33,905 bases of DNA from a virus: IMG/VR virus record IMGVR_UViG_3300031963_000539, positions 1 to 33,905 of that record; one strand, given 5' to 3'. Numbering within the stretch: position 1 is the first letter of the stretch; each line of letters starts with the position of its first letter. The notes below the pieces were generated by a model. It did not search any database. It had not been told where the DNA came from and saw nothing but the letters and a program-made list of their open reading frames with translations. This document shows, one piece after another, positions 1-7,621 of the stretch. Made by a program: the position numbers and the translations under genes.

Positions 1-180
1 GACATCACAGCACAAATTGAAGCCGAACAAGCACAAATCCAAGCAATCAAAAACGCTCAACTACAAGCTGGCTTGAGATTGCAAGATTTTCCAGCTCAAG
101 TGGATGCTTGTCAGGATTTAAGTGAATTAAAATTAGCAATTAAACAAATGGTCCAAGACATAGCAGTTTTATTGAGGTGA
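1..180 (+). CDS. 3' end of a gene cut by the window edge
   Basis: Frame 1 is open from the first base and ends in TGA at 178-180, leaving the last 59 residues of a protein whose start lies outside the window. The visible part is rich in Gln, Ala and Leu and looks mostly helical, possibly coiled coil. It holds no motif I recognise. The next gene starts 4 bases later, and that gene's GAGGTGAT ribosome site overlaps this stop, so the two are probably co-transcribed and translationally linked. By position in the fibre and lysis region it may be a fibre-associated or chaperone-like protein, but that is inference only. Confidence 0.6.
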   Translation, partial: DITAQIEAEQAQIQAIKNAQLQAGLRLQDFPAQVDACQDLSELKLAIKQMVQDIAVLLR

Positions 181-184
181 TAAC

Positions 185-634
185 ATGGCAACATATTCAA
201 AAGGCTCAGTTTATTCTGAAACATTATTAACAAACGCATTTGGTGGAACATCTATTCCTGGATCTGGTCAAATCAGCTTGTATCAAGTTCCTGCAAACAA
301 AGTCAGTTATTTGTCTGGATGGATTTCTCTTACAAGCATTGGCATTTTGATAGGCCCAACAACAACATGGAATGATTCAAGAGTCTTTGGATATGCTTAT
401 GATGGCTCAGTTTATTTGGCTGGAAATCCGTATTTACAGACATATACCACAAATCAAGTAACTAAATTAAATGATGGCGTTACTTATCAAAAGCATGGAG
501 CAACTTTTGGAATGATTTTCTTTGATAATTTACCGCTTCGAAGTGGTGATTACATTTTACTAAAGAATTTTGTCGGTGGAGCAAACTCAAGTTGGGCTAG
601 CTGCTTAACTGTTACTCATATTAGTCCAGCATAA
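185..634 (+). CDS. small beta-rich virion protein, possibly fibre tip
   Basis: This 149-residue protein has no signal peptide or membrane segment. It is rich in Gly, Ser, Thr, Tyr and aromatic residues spaced as in beta sandwiches of phage fibre tips. Near the C-terminus it has an L-R-S-G-D-Y-I-L-L-K stretch that resembles the L-x-A-G-D-x-I strand seen in the gene at 5454 and in the fibre at 31202. The ATG follows GAGGTGAT with a short spacer. It lies between a cut gene and the lysis cassette, in the late region. I do not recognise a named family; a role in host attachment or virion decoration is inferred from composition and place. Confidence 0.6.
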   Translation: MATYSKGSVYSETLLTNAFGGTSIPGSGQISLYQVPANKVSYLSGWISLTSIGILIGPTTTWNDSRVFGYAYDGSVYLAGNPYLQTYTTNQVTKLNDGVTYQKHGATFGMIFFDNLPLRSGDYILLKNFVGGANSSWASCLTVTHISPA

Positions 635-643
635 GGAGAAAAG

Positions 644-871
644 ATGGAGTTTAATCAATTTGCTTTTTGGCTTCTTTGTGGACTTCTTGGGCTATTTGCA
701 GCAGGTATTGCAAAGTTTCTCAATGATTTAATCCTTGAGATTAAAGGAATGCGAATTGAAATGGCTCAAATGAACGAAAAATTAACTCATGTTGTGACCA
801 ATCAGGACTGGCATCAAAAGGAATTGACGAGATTAGAAAAACGGCTGAACATTTTAGAGGAAAAAAACTAG
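644..871 (+). CDS. small membrane protein with coiled coil, holin-like candidate
   Basis: This is a 75-residue protein. Residues about 6-27 form one hydrophobic segment (FAFWLLCGLLGLFAAGI), followed by a charged helical region, about 28-73, with heptad-like spacing and a final E-rich end. One membrane anchor plus a coiled coil fits a holin-associated or lysis accessory protein of the phage inner membrane. The gene opens the lysis cassette, 9 bases after the previous stop, with AAGGAGAAAAG before its ATG. Other candidates for the holin are the short proteins at 881 and 1310; the sequence does not decide between them. Confidence 0.6.
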   Translation: MEFNQFAFWLLCGLLGLFAAGIAKFLNDLILEIKGMRIEMAQMNEKLTHVVTNQDWHQKELTRLEKRLNILEEKN

Positions 872-880
872 GAGGAAATC

Positions 881-1009
881 ATGGACCCATTGTTTTTTGG
901 AATTTTATGGGGAATTTTATTCACACATAATTTTGAAAACTCAAATCTTTACAAATGCAATGTTGAAAAAAATCAACAAGCTTGTGCTTTAATTGAATTA
1001 AAAAAATAA
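881..1009 (+). CDS. 42-residue hydrophobic small protein
   Basis: A perfect AGGAGG at 870-875 stands 5 bases before the ATG, and the frame ends in TAA at 1007-1009, giving 42 residues. The N-terminus (LFFGILWGILF) is hydrophobic enough to insert in or lie on a membrane. The C-terminal half is polar, with two cysteines and several lysines. The strong ribosome site and tight spacing to both neighbours argue that it is a real gene despite its length. It sits among lysis genes and could be a holin, antiholin or lysis accessory peptide; no family is recognised. Confidence 0.6.
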   Translation: MDPLFFGILWGILFTHNFENSNLYKCNVEKNQQACALIELKK

Positions 1010-1019
1010 GGAGTATTAA

Positions 1020-1307
1020 ATGGAAGAAAAAGGCGTAAAAGAAACAAAAGAAGTTGTTCTAGGATTTTTGGCAATTGCTTCTTTGATGGCAAAACACTTC
1101 AAAGATGGAGTTCAGGTTGCAGATTTTGCTCAAATCATGGCTAAAGTTGCTGCTGATGAAGAGTTAAAATCAAAAATCGAAGCTGCTTACAAGGATGTTG
1201 AGCTTGTAAAATCTGAAGTAGTTGATCTTTCTTTGGCTGAAGGAATTGAGCTTGTTAGTTCGGCTCTTCCTGAAGTTTTAAAGCTAGTTGAAGCGGTTAA
1301 GGCATAG
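1020..1307 (+). CDS. hypothetical helical protein of the lysis region
   Basis: A 95-residue, mostly alpha-helical protein rich in Ala, Val, Glu and Lys. Residues about 13-25 (VLGFLAIASLMAK) are moderately hydrophobic but short for a membrane span, and the rest is amphipathic helix. The AAGGAG site at 1007-1012 overlaps the stop of the gene before. No catalytic motif is visible. Given its place between small membrane proteins and the endolysin it is probably a late accessory protein, but I cannot name a function. Confidence 0.6.
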   Translation: MEEKGVKETKEVVLGFLAIASLMAKHFKDGVQVADFAQIMAKVAADEELKSKIEAAYKDVELVKSEVVDLSLAEGIELVSSALPEVLKLVEAVKA

Positions 1308-1309
1308 TT

Positions 1310-1513
1310 ATGGGTGGTCTTTCTGCGATCTTTCAGGTCATTATTGCAATTCCAAAGATAATTTCTTTTATTAAAGAGATGATTTCAGCAATTAAAGAGA
1401 TGAGAGAAAGGCAGAAAGAAGCTCAATATCAAGATGCAAAGACTAAGTTAGAAAATGCAAAAACTGAAAAGGAGGTTAAGGATGCAGCTAAAGATTATCT
1501 TGCTAACTTTTAG
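1310..1513 (+). CDS. small membrane-associated protein, candidate i-spanin or holin
   Basis: A 67-residue protein. The first 27 residues are hydrophobic and amphipathic (AIFQVIIAIPKIISFI then a second short stretch), followed by a highly charged Lys/Glu helix to the end. Its last 32 bases overlap the start of the lipoprotein gene at 1482 in another frame. Overlap of an anchored coiled-coil gene with a lipoprotein gene is the layout of i-spanin and o-spanin pairs in phages of Gram-negative hosts. The membrane segment is weak and interrupted by Pro and Lys, so a holin or peripheral protein is equally possible. Confidence 0.55.
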   Translation: MGGLSAIFQVIIAIPKIISFIKEMISAIKEMRERQKEAQYQDAKTKLENAKTEKEVKDAAKDYLANF

Positions 1514-1778
1514 CCTCTTACTTTCTGGATTTTCTGGCTGCTCAGATCCAGATGCTTTTCGTTGTGTTCTTATCCTAGTTGATGAGAATGGTAACAAAAA
1601 GCCAACAGATCAATGGTATTGGTTTTGTTATAATAAAAAAACAAAAGAAGAAAAGACAATCTGGCTTAAAGATTCAGACAAGTGCATTAGATCAAATGCT
1701 GATTGTAAATGGATAGGGCTAGATCTTAACGAAGAACAAAGAATCAGGGATCACTACAAAAAGGAATGTAATCAATAA
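1482..1778 (+). CDS. lipoprotein, candidate outer-membrane spanin
   Basis: The start is placed at the ATG at 1482, which has GGAGG at 1471-1475. The longer reading from 1455 would put basic residues before the signal peptide and lacks such a site. The 98-residue product begins MQLKIILLTFSLLLSGFSGC: two basic-side residues, a hydrophobic core and a lipobox-like F-S-G-C with cysteine 20 as the lipidation site. Ser at +2 favours outer-membrane sorting in typical Gram-negative cells. The mature part has five further cysteines and is not proline-rich, unlike lambda Rz1. Its position next to the endolysin, and its overlap with 1310-1513, suggest an o-spanin that fuses inner and outer membranes at lysis. 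Confidence 0.6.
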   Translation: MQLKIILLTFSLLLSGFSGCSDPDAFRCVLILVDENGNKKPTDQWYWFCYNKKTKEEKTIWLKDSDKCIRSNADCKWIGLDLNEEQRIRDHYKKECNQ

Positions 1779-2704
1779 TGGAATTCATAAAGTGGATTCT
1801 TTCTTTATTATCTCCTAAAGCTGAAAATGTTCAGCAACCAGATCCTCCTCCCCCTGCGCCAAAGCCAATTCAACCACCACCAAAGGCTGAAGATGAAGAA
1901 AAGGAAGACGTTGATTTTAATGAGTGGTCGAAAAAAGCAGCGTTTATATCATCAACGTATGAAGGAAAGGGTGGGGACTATGCGAATGTTGTTGGAAATT
2001 TTGACGGTGCTTTTCTTACTTGTGGTCTTCTCGGTCTTACTTGGAAATATGGGAATCAAGTAGAAATCATAGATAAGTATTTAACAAAATATGGCCCAAA
2101 TAAATTGTTAAAGCTAATGCCAAAGACTGGGCAAAAATATCTTGAAGCTGTTAATTCTGGGGAGATTCGGGGAGCAAGCATTGTTGCTTCGTGGTCGCTT
2201 GGAACATCAAGGGTTCAAGAGCCATACAAATCAGAACTTGCAACTTTTTGGTCAAGTCCTGAGATGGTTAAACTTCAAGATGAAACTTATGCAAATATGA
2301 TGGGAGTTTTTGCTAAGAAAAAGTGTTTAGAAACTCAAGAATATTTTTCTTTATCAAAGCCTGAATTTGCTCATTATGCGTATTGGTGGGATCAAGCTGT
2401 TTTAAATGGACAGGGAAAGACTGTAAGTTTTGAAGCGGCAATTTCCGTGGATATTTCTGAAATCATGGAATGGATGGCTTCTCTTGGGGGCTATAACCAG
2501 GGATCAAATAAAAAGAATTATCAATTATGGTTAAAAGAAATTAAGAATGCCAACAAGGTAAAAATTGATCTATTCAAAATGGCATATTTAAGAGCATTAA
2601 GATCAAGATCAGAATTTCAAGGCACGACAATGATGAGGCGTGGAACATTGGCTCTTGGTATTGGATATGTTAATGACACTTTAAGAAGATATGAGTGGGC
2701 ATAA
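1778..2704 (+). CDS. endolysin candidate with lysozyme-like (GH46-like) core
   Basis: A 308-residue protein. Residues 1-12 are a short hydrophobic-amphipathic segment; 21-36 are a proline-rich linker, then an acidic stretch to about 48. The core has Glu62 in STYEGKGG and Asp76 in GNFDGA, followed by CGLLGLTWKYGN and EIIDKY. This spacing (Glu, about 14 residues, Asp-Gly, then a Gly-hydrophobic strand) resembles the catalytic Glu/Asp region of GH46 chitosanases and related lysozyme-superfamily hydrolases. In a lysis cassette the likely substrate is peptidoglycan. Its ATG overlaps the lipoprotein stop (TAATG). The family match is by eye only, so the glycosidase class is uncertain. Confidence 0.6.
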   Translation: MEFIKWILSLLSPKAENVQQPDPPPPAPKPIQPPPKAEDEEKEDVDFNEWSKKAAFISSTYEGKGGDYANVVGNFDGAFLTCGLLGLTWKYGNQVEIIDKYLTKYGPNKLLKLMPKTGQKYLEAVNSGEIRGASIVASWSLGTSRVQEPYKSELATFWSSPEMVKLQDETYANMMGVFAKKKCLETQEYFSLSKPEFAHYAYWWDQAVLNGQGKTVSFEAAISVDISEIMEWMASLGGYNQGSNKKNYQLWLKEIKNANKVKIDLFKMAYLRALRSRSEFQGTTMMRRGTLALGIGYVNDTLRRYEWA

Positions 2705-5440
2705 ATGGCTTATGAGATAACACAAACAGCAAGAGACCTTGCAAATGAAATACAACTTCAACCAAATATAGTTATTTGCTTTCCAAAACTAGGTAAGTGT
2801 TATGCAGCAAAGAAGCTTTTAACTGTTGCAAGGTATGGAGAAAATGGAATTTATTATGGTCAACCTGGGCTTGTGTTTGGTGGATTAACTGAGATTCAAG
2901 GATCTGGCGAATATATTTCATTAAGTGGAACGACTCAAGATATCGTCCAACAGCTTGAGCCTGATAAGGCTGCAGCTAGTTCAACTCAGACCATTGTCGT
3001 AAAGCTTGCGGATCTTAATGGAGACATAACCGGATTAATTTCTCCAGGTTTTGTCACAGATGATCTTTTATATGAATTTGCGCAAGTATATCTTGGACAC
3101 TCAGCATCTTCATTTCCAGATGATTACATTGAGATCTTTAATGGAAACGTAACTGATATTGTTTCTGGGTCTGGCTTTATTGATCTCTCAATATCTCATC
3201 CAGACGATCACAAGAGATCAGAGATTTTCACAAAGTTAGAAAGAGAGCTTGTTCAAAAGGTTGATTTTAACTCTCTTACTGTTCAAGATTTATTTTACCA
3301 AGCAAGGCCCGATGTTGCTGGGACAGTTTCTATTCAATACACAAACGGTGGTATCCTTGGCGATGTTGCAAATGTGACGGTTGCAGGGAACAACATTTAT
3401 GTCTCAATTGACATATTTTCAACTAAGGCAAAGACAATAAAAAAGGCCATTGAAAATAATGATTCTGCAAATCAATTAGTCTCTGTGAAAATTGTCGGCA
3501 ATGGAAATAATGTTCAGGCAGTTTACGCTTTAACAGCTTTTGAAAGTGATACAGAGATTTACTTAGATTCTGTTGCTGAGTTTTTATTGCCAGTCTCACC
3601 AATATTTCAGACTTATGTAAGAATTAATGATGAGATCATTCAATATACTGGCATCAATGTTGGCTTAAATAAGCTCACAGGATGCACCAGGCAGTCATTA
3701 AATAGCTTTGGTTACCCTCATGAGATTGGCGATAATGTAACGTCTTTCTATAAGCTTGGAGATGGATCTCAAGATTATGGAAATGCAATCAATTTAGCTT
3801 TATGGATTATGCTTTCAGGCGGTCCAGAGTATTATGCAGAAAATATTGACGTTGGAAACTTCGTAAAAGTATATACTGAGAATATTACTAACTGTATTTT
3901 CTTCCCATCAAAGAATCTTAAACAGCTTTATGGGGTCATAATTGGCGATAAAATAACCACCGTTGGTGCTACAAATCTTGCCAATAACTTCGTTGATAGA
4001 ACGATTACAGACATAATCATTGACGGAAATGGCACAAAGCTTATTGTTGATGGAGCATCTTTAGTTATTGAAGAAACAAGCCCTGCAACTTGTTATTTTA
4101 AATCTAAATATAATATCCTACCTGATGGGATTGGATTAGATCCTGTTCAAATAGACATTGATCAATTTAATGCAGTCTATAGCTTATACTTTTCATCAAT
4201 TGCACTTTATGAATTGTATTTAAAAGACACTCAAAATGCTAAGAAGCTAATCAATGAAGATCTTTTCTTGCCATCAGCACTTTATTCAATCCCGAGAAAG
4301 GGAAGAATATCAGTTGGCATAACATCCCCTCCCCTATTTGATGTAAACACTAAGCAATTAACATTAGAAACAGTCGAAAACCCAAGAGATTTGAAGATCA
4401 AAAGAAGTGTTGGAAAGAATTTTTATAACTCTGTTGTGTATAAATACAACGAAGATTCGGTTGATGATAAGCTTTTAAATGGAAATATCACAATTTCTAA
4501 TAACTCTATTGCTAGAATCGAAGCTCCAAATCGTCCATTAAAGATTGATGCTAGAGGATTAAGACCATCGGCTGCAACTGATTTGCTCATTGAGAGAAAT
4601 GCAAATAGATTTTTAAGACGTTATGAATACGGGGCAGAATCATTAGACGTCAATGTCCCATTTGGCGTTGGTTGGACAATTGAGGTCGGGGATTCTATCG
4701 TGTTTGGAGAGCCAGCTCTTCAGGTATCAGATTCCACTCAAGGCAATAGACAATTCCAACCTAGAATATTTGAAGTTATTAACAAGAGAATGAACTGGAG
4801 AACTGGTGCGATTTCTCTTTCAATCTTAGACACAAATTTTAATCAACCTGTAAGATATGGAACTTGGGCACCTTCCTCGGTGATTGGAACTGGATCAAAT
4901 ACCGATAGAATTAAGATTACAGATTCTTATGGTTATGGTGATTCTGAATTTAACAAGTGGGAATTTTACATTGGAAAGCAAATTTTAATTCATAACGAGG
5001 ATTGGTCTCAGCAATGGGTCACAACATTTAATGGGTTTGATCCTGGTGACGAATATATGATGTTAATTGATTTTATTCCATCGATTGCGGCTCCAGGTTG
5101 GGGAGTTACAGTGCCTGAGTATGATCTTATTAATGTTGATTCTGAGATTTATAAATCATTGCATCCATTTTGGACTCCTCAGCTTGTAGTAACTGGAGCA
5201 ACTTCATCTACACAATTCACTGTTTCAGCTCTTGATGCTGCAAAAGCGTTTGAGGGTGGAGTTATTCGTGTTCATAATTATAACTACACGACAGACTCTG
5301 GAGAGGTTCCACTAAGTATTACAAGCATTGTTGGAACGACTATTAACTGTGAGGATCTTGGATATGTTCCGGCGATAGGTGACTTTGTTGATCTTGTTGG
5401 GTTTGTATCTGATGAGGGAAAGCCTTATTGTTGGATTTAA
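2705..5440 (+). CDS. large tail hub or tail-tip protein
   Basis: A 911-residue protein starting directly after the endolysin stop. The first 200 residues are beta-rich, with FGGLTEIQGSGEY and IEIFNGNVTDI, like the N-terminal domain of tail hub proteins (DUF2163 or gpJ-like). Residues about 610-710 hold a pattern typical of such hubs: NANRFLRRYEYG, then VPFGVGWTIEVGD, then an FEVINKRMNW strand. The C-terminal 180 residues are beta-rich and could be an adaptor for fibres. Its role would be the central tail tip that binds fibres and closes the tube. It is separated from the distal tail genes at 30419 only by fibre and lysis genes if the genome is circular. Confidence 0.6.
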   Translation: MAYEITQTARDLANEIQLQPNIVICFPKLGKCYAAKKLLTVARYGENGIYYGQPGLVFGGLTEIQGSGEYISLSGTTQDIVQQLEPDKAAASSTQTIVVKLADLNGDITGLISPGFVTDDLLYEFAQVYLGHSASSFPDDYIEIFNGNVTDIVSGSGFIDLSISHPDDHKRSEIFTKLERELVQKVDFNSLTVQDLFYQARPDVAGTVSIQYTNGGILGDVANVTVAGNNIYVSIDIFSTKAKTIKKAIENNDSANQLVSVKIVGNGNNVQAVYALTAFESDTEIYLDSVAEFLLPVSPIFQTYVRINDEIIQYTGINVGLNKLTGCTRQSLNSFGYPHEIGDNVTSFYKLGDGSQDYGNAINLALWIMLSGGPEYYAENIDVGNFVKVYTENITNCIFFPSKNLKQLYGVIIGDKITTVGATNLANNFVDRTITDIIIDGNGTKLIVDGASLVIEETSPATCYFKSKYNILPDGIGLDPVQIDIDQFNAVYSLYFSSIALYELYLKDTQNAKKLINEDLFLPSALYSIPRKGRISVGITSPPLFDVNTKQLTLETVENPRDLKIKRSVGKNFYNSVVYKYNEDSVDDKLLNGNITISNNSIARIEAPNRPLKIDARGLRPSAATDLLIERNANRFLRRYEYGAESLDVNVPFGVGWTIEVGDSIVFGEPALQVSDSTQGNRQFQPRIFEVINKRMNWRTGAISLSILDTNFNQPVRYGTWAPSSVIGTGSNTDRIKITDSYGYGDSEFNKWEFYIGKQILIHNEDWSQQWVTTFNGFDPGDEYMMLIDFIPSIAAPGWGVTVPEYDLINVDSEIYKSLHPFWTPQLVVTGATSSTQFTVSALDAAKAFEGGVIRVHNYNYTTDSGEVPLSITSIVGTTINCEDLGYVPAIGDFVDLVGFVSDEGKPYCWI

Positions 5441-5453
5441 TTAGGGGGAAAAG

Positions 5454-5978
5454 ATGGCTGATGTAACACCGTTAAAAAAGAATTTACAAGTTGAGGAACT
5501 TAAAACTGGAGCGGCTGCCTCTGAATCTACGATGCAACGAGTGGCATCTTCGGTTAATTTTTGGAATTCCTATTATGAAGGCTCACGAGGTTGGTTCCTT
5601 AATGGACGATATGACATCATATCACTTCCCCAAGTTGGCGTTGATGGTGCTTTCTTTGCCTGGACTAATATGGAGATCTGGATGATTGGTTGTTATAACC
5701 TAGTAGCTGGATCTGCTGGAAGTGTTGAGTTTGACATTTTAAAAAATGGATCAACTATATTCTCGACAAAACCTGCAATTCCTTACACTGCTGGAGCAAA
5801 TGCAAAGCTTGTAAGAGATGTTATAGCTAATTCAACGGTTGTTGCATCACCTGGCGTCACACTTCCTGCATTAATATCAACACAGCTTTCTGCTGGAGAT
5901 ATGCTGACATGTAACCTTACTGGGGCGCAAACGGCTGGGGAATCTGCTGGTATTATTTTAGGCATCAGGCCTCGCTAG
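5454..5978 (+). CDS. small beta-rich virion protein, fibre-tip-like
   Basis: A 174-residue protein with a GGGGGAAAAG-type ribosome site (TTAGGGGGAAAAGATG). The first 35 residues are helical and could be a trimerisation stem. The rest is Gly, Ala, Thr and Val rich, with alternating strands and an L-S-A-G-D-M-L strand near the C-terminus followed by IILGIRPR. That layout is like C1q or jelly-roll tips of phage fibres. No Cys-rich or catalytic motif is seen. It directly follows the hub gene, so a receptor-binding or tail-tip attachment role is a reasonable inference. Its last codons contain the first copy of a CTAGAC motif that recurs after the next two genes. Confidence 0.55.
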   Translation: MADVTPLKKNLQVEELKTGAAASESTMQRVASSVNFWNSYYEGSRGWFLNGRYDIISLPQVGVDGAFFAWTNMEIWMIGCYNLVAGSAGSVEFDILKNGSTIFSTKPAIPYTAGANAKLVRDVIANSTVVASPGVTLPALISTQLSAGDMLTCNLTGAQTAGESAGIILGIRPR

Positions 5979-6026
5979 ACCTTAGTGTAATTTTACTTTT
6001 AAAATCTTAAAAAGTCTGAAATCATT

Positions 6027-6803
6027 ATGCTCATGAAGTTGGCAGTTTTGATTCCTGACACTCATTTTCCATATCACGACGTTAAGGCTTGGAAGCTTTT
6101 TAAGAAATCACTCGAAATATTAAACAAAGATAATGCTGCAAATGGCGGAATTCACGAGATTGTGTTTTTGGGTGACTTTGCTGACTTCTTTGCCGTGTCA
6201 TCACATGGCACTCATCCTCAAGTTATTCCAATGCTTGTTGATGAGGTAATGGCTATAAAAGAAGAGTTTGATTGGTTTGATGAAACATTTCCGGATGCAA
6301 AAAAAGTATTCATTGAAGGCAATCACGAAAACAGGCTTGAAAGATATTTAGTTCAAAAGGCTCCAGCACTTTTTGGTGTCACTGAAACAGAGAATGTTTT
6401 AACGATCAGAGGAAGACCAAACTGGAAGTTCGTACCTTATGGACCTAATCAGTCCTATGCCATTTGTGGATCTTATCTTAAGGCAAGACATCAACCAATA
6501 GCTAACAACGCAGGATTAACGGCTAGAAGAGCAATGACGAGCTTAGTTTATGGTCATATTCATCGAATCGAATCCGGTTATGCAGTTGGCCTAGATGGCA
6601 CTCAACACGTTGCATTCTCAGTAGGATGGCTCGGTGATAAAAACAAAGATAAGATTTTTGGATATGTGAAGAACCACCATGATTGGCAGTTAGGATTTGG
6701 AATTGTGGTAGTGAATGAAAAGACAAGACATTTTTACCATCAAGCCATACCCATCATGGACGATTATTCCTGCGCTATTAACGGAAAAATCATCAAGCTT
6801 TAA
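6027..6803 (+). CDS. calcineurin-like metallophosphoesterase
   Basis: A 258-residue protein with the full motif set of the family: D11-T-H13, G-D50-x-A-D, G-N99-H100-E, R-H155-Q and Y-G-H177-I-H179. These residues would bind two metal ions and cleave phosphodiesters or phosphomonoesters. Phage members have been linked to nucleic acid or nucleotide processing, but the substrate here is unknown. The ATG at 6027 lacks a clear ribosome site; a second in-frame ATG at 6033 is as good. It stands apart from the tail operon by a 48-base gap and is followed by a metallopeptidase gene, so it looks like part of a small accessory group. Confidence 0.85.
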   Translation: MLMKLAVLIPDTHFPYHDVKAWKLFKKSLEILNKDNAANGGIHEIVFLGDFADFFAVSSHGTHPQVIPMLVDEVMAIKEEFDWFDETFPDAKKVFIEGNHENRLERYLVQKAPALFGVTETENVLTIRGRPNWKFVPYGPNQSYAICGSYLKARHQPIANNAGLTARRAMTSLVYGHIHRIESGYAVGLDGTQHVAFSVGWLGDKNKDKIFGYVKNHHDWQLGFGIVVVNEKTRHFYHQAIPIMDDYSCAINGKIIKL

Positions 6804-6807
6804 AAAA

Positions 6808-6829
6808 CTAGACTAAGACTTTAGATCAA
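6808..6829 (+). repeat. CTAGAC / TTTAGATCAA intergenic motif, copy 1
   Basis: CTAGAC at 6808-6813 and TTTAGATCAA at 6820-6829 lie just after the phosphoesterase stop. The same two blocks recur at 7231-7258, at the same distance from the preceding stop but with a longer gap between blocks. A third CTAGAC overlaps the stop at 5975-5980. The rest of the 126-base gap (6804-6929) contains a T8-like run near 6905 with no convincing stem, so I do not call a terminator. The motif may be a binding site or promoter element. Confidence 0.45.
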
Positions 6830-6929
6830 TATCTGATTTAATCATCAGTGGAGCATTGGCCCTGAGATTCCAACCTTTTTTAAGTCTTCAGGCCTCTAAG
6901 CTCCTCTTTTTTTATCTGCTGGGGGTGAT

Positions 6930-7226
6930 ATGCGTAAGACTTGGGATATCTACGGGCAAAAAGTCACAGTTGAATTAAAAAAAGGCCCACTTCAGGACCA
7001 TACTGGAAGACAACTAGCAGGATACTTTGACCAATTACATAATAAGATTGTAATTGATTCCACGATGCCCAAGGATCACATTACAAAGACCCTATACCAT
7101 GAGTTGGGCCACGCCCTAAAGTCTCGTCTAGGCATCTTTCAAACGTCTCTAAGCGAAGACCTGCACGAGCTAATCGTTGAAGGATATGCAAATTTTATCT
7201 ATGAGAACTTTAATCCTAAGAAATGA
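6930..7226 (+). CDS. small HExxH zinc metallopeptidase
   Basis: A 98-residue protein with Y-H57-E58-L-G-H61-A-L, the zinc-binding HExxH signature, and E84 in V-E-G-Y-A-N-F-I as a likely third ligand. This is the core of ImmA/IrrE-type and related gluzincin-like small peptidases. ImmA-type proteins often cleave phage repressors, but this protein has no HTH domain attached and the substrate is unknown. The N-terminal 45 residues are beta-rich and include a conserved-looking Y-F-D-x-x-H-N-K-I-V-I-D strand. The start follows GGGGGTGAT directly before the ATG. It may regulate the lytic switch or process a virion protein; context does not decide. Confidence 0.75.
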   Translation: MRKTWDIYGQKVTVELKKGPLQDHTGRQLAGYFDQLHNKIVIDSTMPKDHITKTLYHELGHALKSRLGIFQTSLSEDLHELIVEGYANFIYENFNPKK

Positions 7227-7230
7227 TTGA

Positions 7231-7258
7231 CTAGACGCATTGCATCTATTTAGATCAA
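7231..7258 (+). promoter_or_regulatory. CTAGAC / TTTAGATCAA motif, copy 2, upstream of 7262
   Basis: CTAGAC at 7231-7236 and TTTAGATCAA at 7249-7258 fill the 35-base gap before the next gene. A TTGACT at 7227-7232 overlaps the first block and could be a -35 element, with TTAGAT at 7250-7255 as a weak -10 at 17 bases. The transcript would then be nearly leaderless for the gene at 7262, which has no evident ribosome site. Copy 1 lacks the -35, so a protein-binding site is an alternative. Confidence 0.35.
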
Positions 7259-7261
7259 GTT

Positions 7262-7621
7262 ATGGACATCAATTTATACCGTCAAAGATGCCTTGAGCTA
7301 CGTCAAAAGTTCGGTGAGGATAAGATCACAAAAGAAATGCTCAATGATGCATGGCAATACTGGAAGTCAGAAGATGACGAATTCTTTGAAGCCTTCATTA
7401 AAAAGATCATAGCCCTACCATTTGTCGTAAAGCTCGTTCCTGAGAGAGTTATAGAATATGAGGACCCACATAAGGAAATAGGCGCGAAGCCTAACCAAGA
7501 GCCTTTAAAGCCCAAACAAGCCTCAAATCTAGAGGAATCCATAAAAAGAGTCGGAGCCTCATCGCTGTTGGATCTAGTATTAGACACCAAAAAACGTGAC
7601 GCTTGGCTTAAGACTTATTAA
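7262..7621 (+). CDS. hypothetical 119-residue protein
   Basis: The protein has a helical N-terminal half with many charged residues, a central Pro/Lys linker (about residues 75-88) and a helical C-terminus. No family is recognised. The ATG is not preceded by a purine-rich ribosome site. The gene is the last of the rightward series that began with the tail genes, and its end converges with the leftward block, overlapping the cryptic minus-strand frame at 7608-7898 by 14 bases. Confidence 0.5.
   Translation: MDINLYRQRCLELRQKFGEDKITKEMLNDAWQYWKSEDDEFFEAFIKKIIALPFVVKLVPERVIEYEDPHKEIGAKPNQEPLKPKQASNLEESIKRVGASSLLDLVLDTKKRDAWLKTY

Noticed and set aside
1827-2063. 78-residue frame inside the endolysin gene
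   Set aside because: Out-of-frame shadow of the Pro-rich linker and catalytic core, without ribosome site.
6900-6915. T-run after a purine/pyrimidine stretch as terminator
   Set aside because: I could not build a stable stem directly before the T-run.
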